Origin: Mycolicibacterium sp. lyk4-40-TYG-92
Lineage (GTDB): Bacteria > Actinomycetota > Actinomycetes > Mycobacteriales > Mycobacteriaceae
Length of the DNA: 64,000 nucleotides
Reading direction: 5' to 3'
NCBI RefSeq assembly: GCF_030209435.1
Contig: NZ_JARVRX010000004.1
Span: forward strand, 62,001-126,000
Made by a program: the position numbers and the translations under genes. Positions 50,949-59,989 of the stretch are shown piece by piece (position 1 is the first letter of the stretch; each line of letters starts with the position of its first letter). A model generated the notes under the pieces. It saw only the letters and a list, made by a program, of their open reading frames with translations, did no database searches and had not been told where the DNA came from.

Positions 50949-51566
50949 TCACAATGCTTCAGCAGGAGGGCGGTCGTCCCCTCGGATGCTCGCGAGTAGG
51001 ACGCCGATGGGCTCACCGATCCGCTGCTCGAAAACGTCCACCAAACGGTCGAGCGCCCCATGCAGCCGCTCGTCATCAGTGCGTTGGCGAACCATGGTGG
51101 CAAGTTCCACCAACCAGCTGTGAAGGCTCTCGGTGTATTGCGATTGCTGGAGTACACCTGCACTCGGGTCGACGAGCCCGAGTAAGGCGAACTGGCTCGC
51201 CAACCCGATCACCTCGCGGGCTTTGGCGCGTAGCACTGCGTCTTCCGAGAGAATTCGGACAAACTCAGGTGAGTAGTTCACGGCCTCGAGGTCGTTCTTG
51301 AAGCCTGAGTCCGGCAATTGCCGCCGGAGAATCCGTATCGGCGCGAGAGCGGCGTCAGTCAGATGGGAGAAAACGGGCCTCGAACCCGCGGATCCCGGCG
51401 AAAATTCCGGGGCCGTAGCGAACGTGCCTCCACAGTCGATGATGTCAGTGCGATCAACTACCTCGCCGCCCGTCCTTCGGCAATCCTCCTCTGCCCGCGG
51501 ATAGTCGCCCAGCGGGTACTCTTCCGGCTCACCCGTGGGGCCGGGGATCACGCAATACTTCGTCAT
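50949..51566 (-). CDS. Unrecognised protein, operon partner of the Ada-motif protein
   Basis: A 205-residue protein with a short N-terminal region carrying three cysteines (KYCVIPGPTGEPEEYPLG, EEDCRRTGG, IIDCGGTF). The remainder is helical (about residues 85-200; LRAKAREVIGLASQFALLGLV, LHSWLVELATMVRQR). No family recognised and no signal peptide. It is the first gene of a two-gene unit with the 49239 protein, 12 bp apart. Codon use is somewhat less GC3-biased than in the EPS genes, in keeping with acquired DNA. Confidence 0.6.
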   Translation of the reverse strand: MTKYCVIPGPTGEPEEYPLGDYPRAEEDCRRTGGEVVDRTDIIDCGGTFATAPEFSPGSAGSRPVFSHLTDAALAPIRILRRQLPDSGFKNDLEAVNYSPEFVRILSEDAVLRAKAREVIGLASQFALLGLVDPSAGVLQQSQYTESLHSWLVELATMVRQRTDDERLHGALDRLVDVFEQRIGEPIGVLLASIRGDDRPPAEAL

Positions 51567-51601
51567 GAGATCACCGCGATTCTCGGTTTGATGACTAAGC
51601 G

Positions 51602-51748
51602 ATGAGTGGGTCGAACATATCGTACCATTGGTATGTGTTTGACACGAGTGAAAATTTTAAGCATAGCGAGTTGCGTCCATCGCACCTCAAGGAGGGCGCC
51701 GCGGACTATGCGCACCGCGTTCGGGTCTTGCTGAAATCCCCTGGGTAA
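51602..51748 (+). CDS. Possible 48-residue ORF
   Basis: ATG 51602 to TAA 51748 encodes 48 residues (starting SGSNISYHWYVFDTSENFK, then LKEGAADYAHRVRVLLKSPG) with a protein-like composition, unlike the shadow frames around it. No clear ribosome site and no known family. It may be a small gene or the remnant of a longer one. Confidence 0.25.
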   Translation: MSGSNISYHWYVFDTSENFKHSELRPSHLKEGAADYAHRVRVLLKSPG

Positions 51749-52384
51749 CAGACGGTTTTGCGCCAATTCGAAGGATGCCCATCGAGTTTGGTGTCGCAAC
51801 GATTACCCCGCTCGGATGACACGAATTACCCTCGGTCGAGGCGTCGGCGTCTTTCGCCACCGCGGTAACGCGATGTCCAGCGGCGATCTGCACTTCGCTA
51901 CACCGAGATCCATCGTTCGACCCGTACCGAGAGTCGTCTCGGGGGTGGGCCAGATTTCTTTGATGACGCGGTGACCTCTGATCCCGGTTGAGAGTCGTGG
52001 AAGCGCTTGTAGGCAAATGGGACCCGCACCGAAGCCAGAGTCGTATACACCGAGACCAGCCTCTTTTGGCACGCTCGACTGCTTCCGACCGTTAGGTCAT
52101 TGGGTGTTCACTCGATAATGTTGAGTAGGAGAAGATTTGGTGCGTCAGCACCGTGTATGGCGCGGCAGTAGCGTGTAGGAACGGGCACCGTCTGCTGCCA
52201 TCGATCGAGCATGCGTTTCAGCCGTCTTAGTCAGATTGCGGGCCGTAGACCCGGCCACTGGCGCTGAATGTGCCGCCCGACGCCGGCTATTGCGCACTGC
52301 GCCAGGACCGACACGGGTACTACCCGCGGTGGGACTACAGTGTCCCGGCAATGGTCCACTTCGATGCCCAACCGGAGAACAAAC
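51749..52384. other. Gene-free stretch upstream of the two-module nuclease
   Basis: About 640 bases with no supported gene. Short overlapping frames on both strands lack motifs. It probably holds the nuclease promoter; no strong palindrome or repeat was noted. Confidence 0.4.
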
Positions 52385-53365
52385 GTGAGTGATGAGTCGC
52401 AGGCGTGGAAGGCGTTGGAATTCGAACGTCTCGTCGGGCTAGCGCTGCGCAACATCTTTGATGGCGCATCCATTGAGGCGCAGCCGCGCCTGGGTGACAA
52501 AATGCGCCCAGACTTCGTCGTCCACCTCAATGACGGTCGCATCGCTATCGTCGAAGTCAAGTCGGTGATGCCGGCTACTGCCCACCGCATCGATCAGGCG
52601 GCGGCACAATTGCGCAGCCTTCAGCAGGCGTACCTACAATCCGCCAGCGATAACAGGCGGCCGGCAGAGCTCATCCTTGCAGTTCCGGGCGTACTGGCAC
52701 CCGAGCACGTTTCCCAGCTGATGACGCTGGGTGTCGACGCGGTGCTCGACGGCCCACGGCTGCACGACGCTGCGCCTGAGCTGGATTGGTCACGCGTCGA
52801 AACTACGCGCCGTCCGGTAGAGGAGGTCGGCCAGATGGCACTGGCGCGCCAACTGCTCGCCAAGCTGCGTCTAATCCCACCCGGCAAGCCGGATTGGGCC
52901 CTCTATCAGAGCACTACCCGCGACCTTCTGGCAGTGCTTTGGTGTCCACCGCTGGAGTCTCCCCTTAGTGAGCACGCCAATGTCAGCGGAGTCAACCGGC
53001 GTGACATCATCCTGCCCAACTACGCCGACAGCGGGATGTGGAGGTACCTGCGCGACCGCTACGCAGCGGATTACGTCGTCGTCGACACCAAGAACTACGT
53101 GGGGAGGGTCAAAAAGGCCGCCGTTCTGCAGATGGCCAACTATCTGGGTGCTCGCGGCACTGGGCTGCTCGGAATCATCGTCTGCCGCAACGCTGCCGAT
53201 AATAGTGCGGAAGTTACCCGCCGCGAACAGTGGTTCCAATACGGAAAATTGATCGTCATCTTGAACGACAACGATCTCGAACAGATGGTGCTGTCGGTGG
53301 CCAGCGACGATGGTCCCGCTGTTGTCGTCAGGCAGAAGATTGAGGATTTTCGGCTCAGCATCTGA
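52385..53365 (+). CDS. Protein with two PD-(D/E)xK-type nuclease modules
   Basis: A 326-residue protein. Module 1 (about residues 5-140) has FERLVGLALRNIFDG, RPDFVVHLNDGRIAIVEVKSV (the D...ExK core) and a helix with HRIDQAAAQLRSLQQ. Module 2 (about 200-310) has NRRDIILPNYADSGMWRYL, DYVVVDTKNYVG (D-x-K, Asp in place of Glu) and VLQMANYLG, as in restriction-endonuclease-like proteins. GTG 52385, preceded by GGAG, is preferred to ATG 52364. No methylase is adjacent. It may be a defence nuclease; DNA or RNA as target is unknown. Confidence 0.7.
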   Translation: MSDESQAWKALEFERLVGLALRNIFDGASIEAQPRLGDKMRPDFVVHLNDGRIAIVEVKSVMPATAHRIDQAAAQLRSLQQAYLQSASDNRRPAELILAVPGVLAPEHVSQLMTLGVDAVLDGPRLHDAAPELDWSRVETTRRPVEEVGQMALARQLLAKLRLIPPGKPDWALYQSTTRDLLAVLWCPPLESPLSEHANVSGVNRRDIILPNYADSGMWRYLRDRYAADYVVVDTKNYVGRVKKAAVLQMANYLGARGTGLLGIIVCRNAADNSAEVTRREQWFQYGKLIVILNDNDLEQMVLSVASDDGPAVVVRQKIEDFRLSI

Positions 53366-53465
53366 CGCGCGGTCGCGGGCATTGTGTAAAACATATCGGC
53401 AACACCGGCCATCGCAATCCTGACATTTCCTTGAAACCGTTTCGGTTATATGTCACACTTGACGC

Positions 53466-54071
53466 GTGGAGCGTATGCATCAGTTGGCCGACGAGATCCG
53501 AGAAACGTTCGGGGAACGTGGCTGGGCGATCGGCAAGGCTGTGGGGCTGGATCCGGCGTTCACGAGTACCCGACGATCGCGCTCTAGCCTCGGACGCGAT
53601 TTGGTGATCGATGCGGTCCAGGCCGCGACAAGTCGGCTTGGCTTGGGTTACAAGACGTGCAGCGGGGGAGGCAGCGACGTCGTCCTCTACACCGACGACG
53701 TTGTTCGGCTTTTCCGCATCCGGAAGGCGGGAATCGACCCCGAGACCGGCAACTATGATGTCCTGCGTGGGTCTGACGCCATCTTGACCGTCGAGGATCC
53801 CGATGGCGATCCACTCATCCCGGCGCAGCGGTGGGTGCTTGGTTACACCGTCGACGACGAAGGCCTGGTTGCTGACATTTTCGCTGCCCGCGTCCTGGGC
53901 GCCACCGATGAGACGGTTCCCCGCCTCATCCTCGGTGCAACGACCCTTCTGGGCCGCACTGGACCGACAACCCCGCCACCGAGTGGACGCTTCGAGCCGG
54001 CTGACGAAGATGACCTCGGCGACGATTTCGGCGACAACGATGCCGATTCCGGAGAGGCTGGTGCCGGATAG
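53466..54071 (+). CDS. Unrecognised companion of the ImmA/IrrE protein
   Basis: A 201-residue protein. The N-terminal half (LVIDAVQAATSRLGLGYKTCSGGGSDVVLYTDDVVRLFRIRKA) looks like a compact alpha/beta domain; the C-terminal 35 residues are strongly acidic (DEDDLGDDFGDNDADSG). No known family. Start GTG 53466 or ATG 53475. It lies 77 bp before the ImmA/IrrE gene on the same strand. It may be the toxin, inhibitor or substrate partner of that protease; this is inferred from position only. Confidence 0.6.
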   Translation: MERMHQLADEIRETFGERGWAIGKAVGLDPAFTSTRRSRSSLGRDLVIDAVQAATSRLGLGYKTCSGGGSDVVLYTDDVVRLFRIRKAGIDPETGNYDVLRGSDAILTVEDPDGDPLIPAQRWVLGYTVDDEGLVADIFAARVLGATDETVPRLILGATTLLGRTGPTTPPPSGRFEPADEDDLGDDFGDNDADSGEAGAG

Positions 54072-54148
54072 CAACTGCTCGTCCTGACCCGCTATTCTTC
54101 CTCCTCCCCTTGGCTATTCCTGGGGGCCAAGCGAAACGGACGCTAGTT

Positions 54149-55300
54149 ATGAATGTCTATCCAGATGCAGGGCGGGTGCAGCAACTACGCAGTGCTCGCG
54201 GCCTGACGCAGGCTGAGCTTGCCGATGCGCTGGGACTGCCAGCGAGTTCCCTGTCCCGGGTATTGAGCGGGCACTTGTCGCTGTCTGAGGGTGAGGCTCA
54301 ATGCCTGGCCGAGGCGCTCGACTGCAGTATTGAGGTGTTGGGTCGGCCGAGCGCGGATGTGCTGCACACTCGCCCTTGGTTGCGTGCCTACGCCGATGCG
54401 CCCAAGAAGACCGTTGATCAGTACATTGCCGACACGTTGCTGGCACTGGAGTCTTTTAATTCCCTGCGCCTCAAGCAGATGCCCGAGCGCCTGCCGATGT
54501 TCACCGGGGACATCAACGACGACTGTGAAATCGACGAGTTCGCCAACAACGTCCGACAAGCCGCCGACGTGCCGCCACACGGTGCCGTACTCAACGTCAC
54601 CCGCGCCGCTGAACGCCTCGGATGCTTGGTCCTGCCGATGGATAGCGAGCTGGGCAAGCACCTGGGGATGTCGATGTTTGTTGACGGCACCCCTGTGATC
54701 AGAGTTAGTCGCCCATCGGCCGGCGGGGGCATTCCCGGTGACCGACAACGCTTTACGACCGCGCATGAGCTCGGTCATGTCAGCCTGCACCAATCCCAAC
54801 CGCCGCCACAGACCGCCGACGAGGCCAGAGCTGTTGAGAACCAGGCGCACCGTTTCGCCGGCGCATTTCTGATGCCGGGAGATTCATTCCTCAACGACTT
54901 GGACGAAGCCGGAGGAAAAGTCACACTGACAACTCTCTCACGGTTGAAGGAACGCTGGGGAGTCTCAGTGAAGGCGATGGTTGTCCGCCTACAACAGCTG
55001 CACCGCATCGACGCTGACCAAGCGCGCAGCCTGTACAAGCAGATTTCGTCTCGAGGCTGGAACAAGGTTGAGCCCATCGAGGTCGGAAACGAACGGGCAA
55101 TATGGTTGACCAAGGCGATGGCTCGTCGGTTTCCCGGCGACGATCCGATGGAAGACGCCGTCCGTCGAACTGGACTGCACCGCTCCTACTTTGTGAACTG
55201 GATCGATTGGGAACCCAGCCATGACGCGACGGTGATCCCATTTCGCCGAGCCGCAGGAGAGTCGGGCGCACCCAGCAGAATCGACGCCACCAACCTCTAG
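54149..55300 (+). CDS. XRE helix-turn-helix plus ImmA/IrrE metallopeptidase
   Basis: A 383-residue protein. An N-terminal Cro/CI-type HTH (about residues 8-65; LRSARGLTQAELADALGLPASSLSRVLSG) is fused to an ImmA/IrrE zinc protease domain (about 150-290) with the active-site TTAHELGHVSLH and the third ligand region ENQAHRFAGAFLMP. The C-terminal 100 residues are helical. Proteins of this type cleave repressors to switch on stress, mobile-element or toxin genes. ATG 54149 was chosen; the frame extends to 54110. Its repressor target is not obvious here. Confidence 0.88.
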   Translation: MNVYPDAGRVQQLRSARGLTQAELADALGLPASSLSRVLSGHLSLSEGEAQCLAEALDCSIEVLGRPSADVLHTRPWLRAYADAPKKTVDQYIADTLLALESFNSLRLKQMPERLPMFTGDINDDCEIDEFANNVRQAADVPPHGAVLNVTRAAERLGCLVLPMDSELGKHLGMSMFVDGTPVIRVSRPSAGGGIPGDRQRFTTAHELGHVSLHQSQPPPQTADEARAVENQAHRFAGAFLMPGDSFLNDLDEAGGKVTLTTLSRLKERWGVSVKAMVVRLQQLHRIDADQARSLYKQISSRGWNKVEPIEVGNERAIWLTKAMARRFPGDDPMEDAVRRTGLHRSYFVNWIDWEPSHDATVIPFRRAAGESGAPSRIDATNL

Positions 55301-55441
55301 GTCGAGTTGTCGTTGCTTCGATCTATCAAGCACTTCTAGGTCGACCGCGACGTTGCGGAATCCACCTTTCGCATCACATCCTGGTGTCTGATAACTCGGT
55401 CCGTCGCAAGGCTCGGCGGGTGCGGCGACGCTCGGCATGCG

Positions 55442-56153
55442 GTGGACGCTCGTGGGTTGGAACTGCCGTGGGCCAATTGCTGTGAATTATGCGGGCGTGC
55501 CGACCTGGGCAAACGCCGCCCGCTTTGGAGATACGTTGGTGCGGTGCCCGTTCGATCAGATGAAGACGGCTTCATCCCGGGCGATCGAGCGCCCAATGCT
55601 GAGACCCCGCTTACCAATGCGCTGCGCGGCGCCAGTTCGACACAGATTGGTTCGCTCGGCGAGGAAACGGCGGCGATCTTGCTCGAGAGCCTGTACGACG
55701 CAGTGATCGTCACCATGGGTGATGCAGGCATGCCGCGCCGCGGGGCCAGCCAGGACCTCGACCTCGTGGTGATCATCGATGGCGAACTGATCGCCTACGA
55801 GGTCAAAACGATGTATCACTCGCGCAAGGCCTTCGCACTAGACCGCGCCGGCAACTTGGCCACGCCGCGACTACGGCGTGGCAGTGGTAGCGGCGGGTTC
55901 GGTCAGGGCAGCCCAACACTACGTCGCCGCACGCCTCGATGATGTCGTCGACACCGACGACGGTTACGAAGGTATCGAGGTGCGCGTGATGGCGATCAAC
56001 CTCCGGCTTATGTTGGCTCAGGAGTTCACCGTCGATGATTTCGGTCGGCGATTACGCCCTCGGTCGGCGCCACTGTGCTGCCTCACGACCACACACGTTG
56101 CATTCGAGCACATCGTCGCCCACCGTGGCCACGTCGAACGTTTGGGGTGCTAG
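55442..56153 (+). pseudogene. PD-(D/E)xK nuclease-like gene split by a +1 frameshift
   Basis: Frame 1 (55442-55942) encodes an N-terminal C-C..C segment (ANCCELCGRAD) and a nuclease core with SLGEETAAILLES, GASQDLDLVVIIDGELIAYEVKT (D...ExK). Frame 2 continues with RAAQHYVAARLDDVVDTDDGYEG and VMAINLRLMLAQEFTVDDFG to TGA 56153. Removing one C from the CCC at 55912-55914 joins the frames as GFGQGSQHYVAARLDD. It may be a real frameshift mutation, phase variation or a sequencing error. It follows the ImmA/IrrE gene by 141 bp. Confidence 0.6.
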
Positions 56154-56372
56154 TGGCTGAGTCGGTCCGCGCAGCTGCCGATCGTTCCAGCGGTCGGGAA
56201 CTGGCCTCTGGTCGGGGAAGTGGCATCGTTGCCGTCACTTCAGGAAGTGGGCACACGACTGCCGGCTGTTGTTGCTCAAACCACGTACCATTTTCCTTAC
56301 TTGCGATGTCATGTGGTGCCGCAACGGAATGATGTTTCGAGCGTCAGGGTTCCGGCGGTTAGTGACTGGGAC

Positions 56373-59300
56373 TCAAGCGCGCAGTCTGGTCACGAACCCC
56401 GTTGTAGGCCGCTCGTCAGGCCTACCGGCGAGCATCGCCAGATGGCGAGGCGGATTCTGTTCGAGACGCGTCGGGTCCAAATGCGGCTGAAGATGGTCGA
56501 AGGCGTTGTCGTCGAGCAGGATGTACGCCAGGGGAGTATCGGTGTGGGCCAGCCGCACATCCGCGGCACGGCGGCAGCCCATGACATCGCTGCGTAGACG
56601 AATTCGGCACGCCTGGTCAGCGCGGACGCGTTGGTGGAGTTGGGCGATGAGTTGGGGCCGGTGGCCGAGGTGAAAGCTCACGGTGTCGCTGGCGCGGTGA
56701 TAGAACACCAGGCCGCTGGCCGCGGCCGTCGCGCGCAGTCCTCGTTGTGCACATTCGAGCCAGTACTGCAGCCAGGGCACCATCATCGCCGTGTTTGAGC
56801 GTTGCCCACGGACCGTTGCCGGCAGTCGCGGGGGCTTGATGTCGGCGGCGATTTGGAGCAGGCTCGCCACGGCCGCGACGTCGTGGTCATGAGTGGCCTC
56901 GCATGCTGTCATGAGGGCATTGCAATAGCGGTCATACATGTTGGACCACTTCGTGTTTCCGAGTCGGACGATCGTCCGGAATTCGTCGAGCAGCCAGTTC
57001 GGAGCGTCCTCGTCGAGCACCAATTTTGTCTGCATATTGATTGCCACGTTGTTCAATGCTGCTCCCGCGCCGACGATAATGGCCGGATGGTCCCGGAACT
57101 CGTGAGCGAGGTCTTTGAGCGCCGTTGTGAGCTGCTCGGCATGCTCGCGGTCGGCGAGGTCCGCATTGACGAGAACTTGAATGCGCTGTGCTTTTACCCG
57201 GAGTCGCCCGATGTGGTCGTTGGGGGCTAGCGCGTTGATCTGTTCGATCAGATGCCGCTGTGCATCGGCGTATCGGCCGGCGGTCAGGGCACGTTCGATG
57301 GCTCCCGACCAGGTTGAATGGGCTTCCAGGTAGGGGTCGGTAGGAAAGGCTCTCTGCGCCGCTTCGATTCGCCGTCGCCATTCGCGCGGTGCGTCGGCGT
57401 CAGGGCGTTCGTATTCCAGCACCTCGATGACGGCCAGAAGGCTCGCGCTGTGAGCGGCTCCTTCTGCTCGGCCGCTATCGGTGGCTGCGGCCCACTGCTC
57501 CATCGCGTTGATCGCGATGATCATGTGTGGCTCGATCTGGTCGGCTGCTGCCCCGTTGTGGACGATCGCCTGAAGCAGCTGAGCCGCGGTCATGGCGCTG
57601 AGCCGGACGTCGGGCTGGGGTAGCTCTTGCAGCAGGTCCCATTCGAATGTCAGCCAGGTCAGTGCTTCAGTCGTTCTGCCTTGCAGATTGAGCAGGCCGG
57701 CCTCGTTGCCTGCCAGCAACGCGCACGGCCGCATGTTCCCGTCGATGCGGGAGGCGCGTTCCAAGATCGCCAGGGCGTGCGGCTGCAGCGCGGTCGCCGC
57801 CGCGAAATCCTGGGAATTGATGTAGCCACCAAGCCACGATGACAGGTGCAGCGCTATCTGGTTGAGGGTGGCGTCGAGCGCGCAATGTGCTCGGACGGCG
57901 TACTGGAGGATCTCGTTGACATCGAGGCATCGTTGCAGTTCCGTGGGCAATGCGGAGCTTGGCGACTCTGCGCGCTGGACGAGAGACTGGGCGCGCAAGC
58001 GACGGACCGCGGCGTTGATGTACGGAATGTGGTCATCGGGTACGGGCTGGTATCCCTTGCAGCCGACGAGTGTTTCGACGGGAAAGGTTGCCGCTGCATA
58101 GAGCAGCGTTTCCGGAATGCGTTGCGAGGCAACAACGGCACTCGCCATCAGCATGTGTAACGCTGTCGTGCTCACGTGATCGTGGCTGGCTGCGTCGATG
58201 AGTTGGCTCAGGCACAGGTTGATCGCGGCCAGCAACGTGCGGGGATAGTCATCGAGGTCGAGCGTGTCGTCATTGAATACTGCGTCCGCGAAATCCTCGA
58301 TGCTGGCGAGGTAGGCGTCGAGTGTGTCGACGACTGTGGTCAGGGTCTGGAAGTGTGCGGCGGCCATCTGCAGTGCAAGTGGGTGATGTTCAAGGCGCCG
58401 GGCGAGTGTGGAAAGCGCGGTGTCCGCACGGTTCTGTTCGTCGGCGTTAGCTCCCAGGTCATCGTGCAGACGCGATCGGAGCAAAGACCGGGCCTCCTGC
58501 TGAGTCATTCGTGGTATTTCGATCGGGTCGTGGGCCGTCCAATCCACCGAATTGTGTGAGGTAACAATGATGTCCGCGTTCGCCGATGAGGTGATCCATT
58601 GCTGCAGGGCAGCTGCGCGAGGTGCGTTGTCGAACACGATCAGCCAACGTCCGATGAAGGTGCGGATCGCCGAGAGGAACGCTGCGGCCACGTCTGCGTT
58701 GCTGCCGATCAGGGGGTCGGGCAGTCCGATGATCGCGGTTTGGCGTGCGATCGAGGCAACGATGGACGCGTCGGACTCGGCGTCAATCCAGCAGACGCGA
58801 TCGTAAGTTCGGTGTTCGGCGTGAGCGAACATGGCGGCCAACCGTGTTTTGCCAATCCCGGAGGGACCGACGAGAGCGCACATCTGCGCCCTGGCTGAAC
58901 GAATGTTGTTGAAGCGATCGACTATTGCCGTGAACAGTTCTGGTCGATCGACGCCGTCGCCTGTGGGTACATAATGGATACCATCGCCAGCCTCGATGAG
59001 ACCGGCAGCCTGCGAGAGGGCCATCTCGGGCGGTGCGAGGTACTCGCAGAATTCGGTTAACGTGACCGTTCGGCTGCCGCGCACAGGCGTGTCCCGGTGG
59101 TGCGCGGTGTCTGTGGCGGCTGCGCGCTCGAAGACGTGCGTGATCAGTGAGTGTTCTAGAACTTGTGCGCCACGGACTCCTAGGGGCAATTTGTGCTTGC
59201 TGCGCCATGTTCGGATCTTCTCGATCAAGCGTGTTCGGATCACCGTCGCGGACTCACCGGTGGCTACGACCTGTGCGCGCCGCATCCGGCACAGGACTCC

Positions 59301-59771
59301 CGCATCCACGAGTGCGGTCAGTGCATGTGAGGCGCGCGGGGAGTCCTTAGCCAGCTCCAGAAGTTCGCGCTGTAGCTCGCTGTCGGACTTGTCGCTGCGA
59401 AGGGCGGCGTTGAGCCGATCGATGAGAGGTCCCGACTGCGCGTTGGTGATCAAGACGTAGCGTGGACAGTCAATGGACTGCACGAGGCGGATTAGAGGTG
59501 GGAGCGCGTCGGCGATCCCGAGTTTCGATTCCGCCGGCTTTGCAACAGACTTCGCCTGATAAACCCCCAAGGGGCGGCCACCTTCTGGGTCGTATACCGA
59601 GAAATCGACGATGTCAGGGTCATGACAGCCAGGGTCGGCCGGATCCTCGATCCAGATCTCGGTCGCATCAGGCCGGCCCTCTTCGATGAGCTGCAGGAAG
59701 GTCTCGAGGGTGAACAGGTACTGGTAGAACAGGCCAGATGCGGATGCGGTACCGCCGGTGCGTTTAGCCAT
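56373..59771 (-). CDS. Avs/NLR-like STAND protein with N-terminal nuclease and C-terminal repeats
   Basis: A 1132-residue protein in three parts. (1) Residues about 5-130, a Cap4/DUF4297-like nuclease: GLFYQYLFTLETFLQL, EIWIEDPADPG and the QxK core GVYQAKSV. (2) About 290-520, a STAND NTPase: Walker A ALVGPSGIGKTRLAA, Walker B WLIVFDNA, followed by IVTSHNS and the helical HHPLALQMAA. (3) About 520-1132, helical repeats (TPR-like), the usual sensor region. This is the order of Avs antiviral proteins, which sense a phage protein and then cut DNA. Start ATG 59771; the frame runs to 59993 but overlaps the helicase end. Confidence 0.78.
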   Translation of the reverse strand: MAKRTGGTASASGLFYQYLFTLETFLQLIEEGRPDATEIWIEDPADPGCHDPDIVDFSVYDPEGGRPLGVYQAKSVAKPAESKLGIADALPPLIRLVQSIDCPRYVLITNAQSGPLIDRLNAALRSDKSDSELQRELLELAKDSPRASHALTALVDAGVLCRMRRAQVVATGESATVIRTRLIEKIRTWRSKHKLPLGVRGAQVLEHSLITHVFERAAATDTAHHRDTPVRGSRTVTLTEFCEYLAPPEMALSQAAGLIEAGDGIHYVPTGDGVDRPELFTAIVDRFNNIRSARAQMCALVGPSGIGKTRLAAMFAHAEHRTYDRVCWIDAESDASIVASIARQTAIIGLPDPLIGSNADVAAAFLSAIRTFIGRWLIVFDNAPRAAALQQWITSSANADIIVTSHNSVDWTAHDPIEIPRMTQQEARSLLRSRLHDDLGANADEQNRADTALSTLARRLEHHPLALQMAAAHFQTLTTVVDTLDAYLASIEDFADAVFNDDTLDLDDYPRTLLAAINLCLSQLIDAASHDHVSTTALHMLMASAVVASQRIPETLLYAAATFPVETLVGCKGYQPVPDDHIPYINAAVRRLRAQSLVQRAESPSSALPTELQRCLDVNEILQYAVRAHCALDATLNQIALHLSSWLGGYINSQDFAAATALQPHALAILERASRIDGNMRPCALLAGNEAGLLNLQGRTTEALTWLTFEWDLLQELPQPDVRLSAMTAAQLLQAIVHNGAAADQIEPHMIIAINAMEQWAAATDSGRAEGAAHSASLLAVIEVLEYERPDADAPREWRRRIEAAQRAFPTDPYLEAHSTWSGAIERALTAGRYADAQRHLIEQINALAPNDHIGRLRVKAQRIQVLVNADLADREHAEQLTTALKDLAHEFRDHPAIIVGAGAALNNVAINMQTKLVLDEDAPNWLLDEFRTIVRLGNTKWSNMYDRYCNALMTACEATHDHDVAAVASLLQIAADIKPPRLPATVRGQRSNTAMMVPWLQYWLECAQRGLRATAAASGLVFYHRASDTVSFHLGHRPQLIAQLHQRVRADQACRIRLRSDVMGCRRAADVRLAHTDTPLAYILLDDNAFDHLQPHLDPTRLEQNPPRHLAMLAGRPDERPTTGFVTRLRA

Positions 59772-59989
59772 CGTTTCGAAAACTACCAGCGCGCGCGGCG
59801 GGATGAGATGCGTCTGCAACGTCGCCTCGCGGACTTCGAATGGCATAGTGATTGATGTCGAACCTGGTTGTTCGCCTACGGTATTCGGCGATAGTGCCGA
59901 GCCAGTTGGACACGACCCGACCCGATTCGGTCGCTGCGCCTCGTTGTCGCGGCCACGACGACTACGCCCATGCCCTTTAGCGCACGGCG

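Noticed and set aside
51563..51799. A 78-residue minus-strand frame upstream of the 50949 gene
   Set aside because: Overlaps the start region of that gene, lacks a ribosome site, and composition is not convincing.
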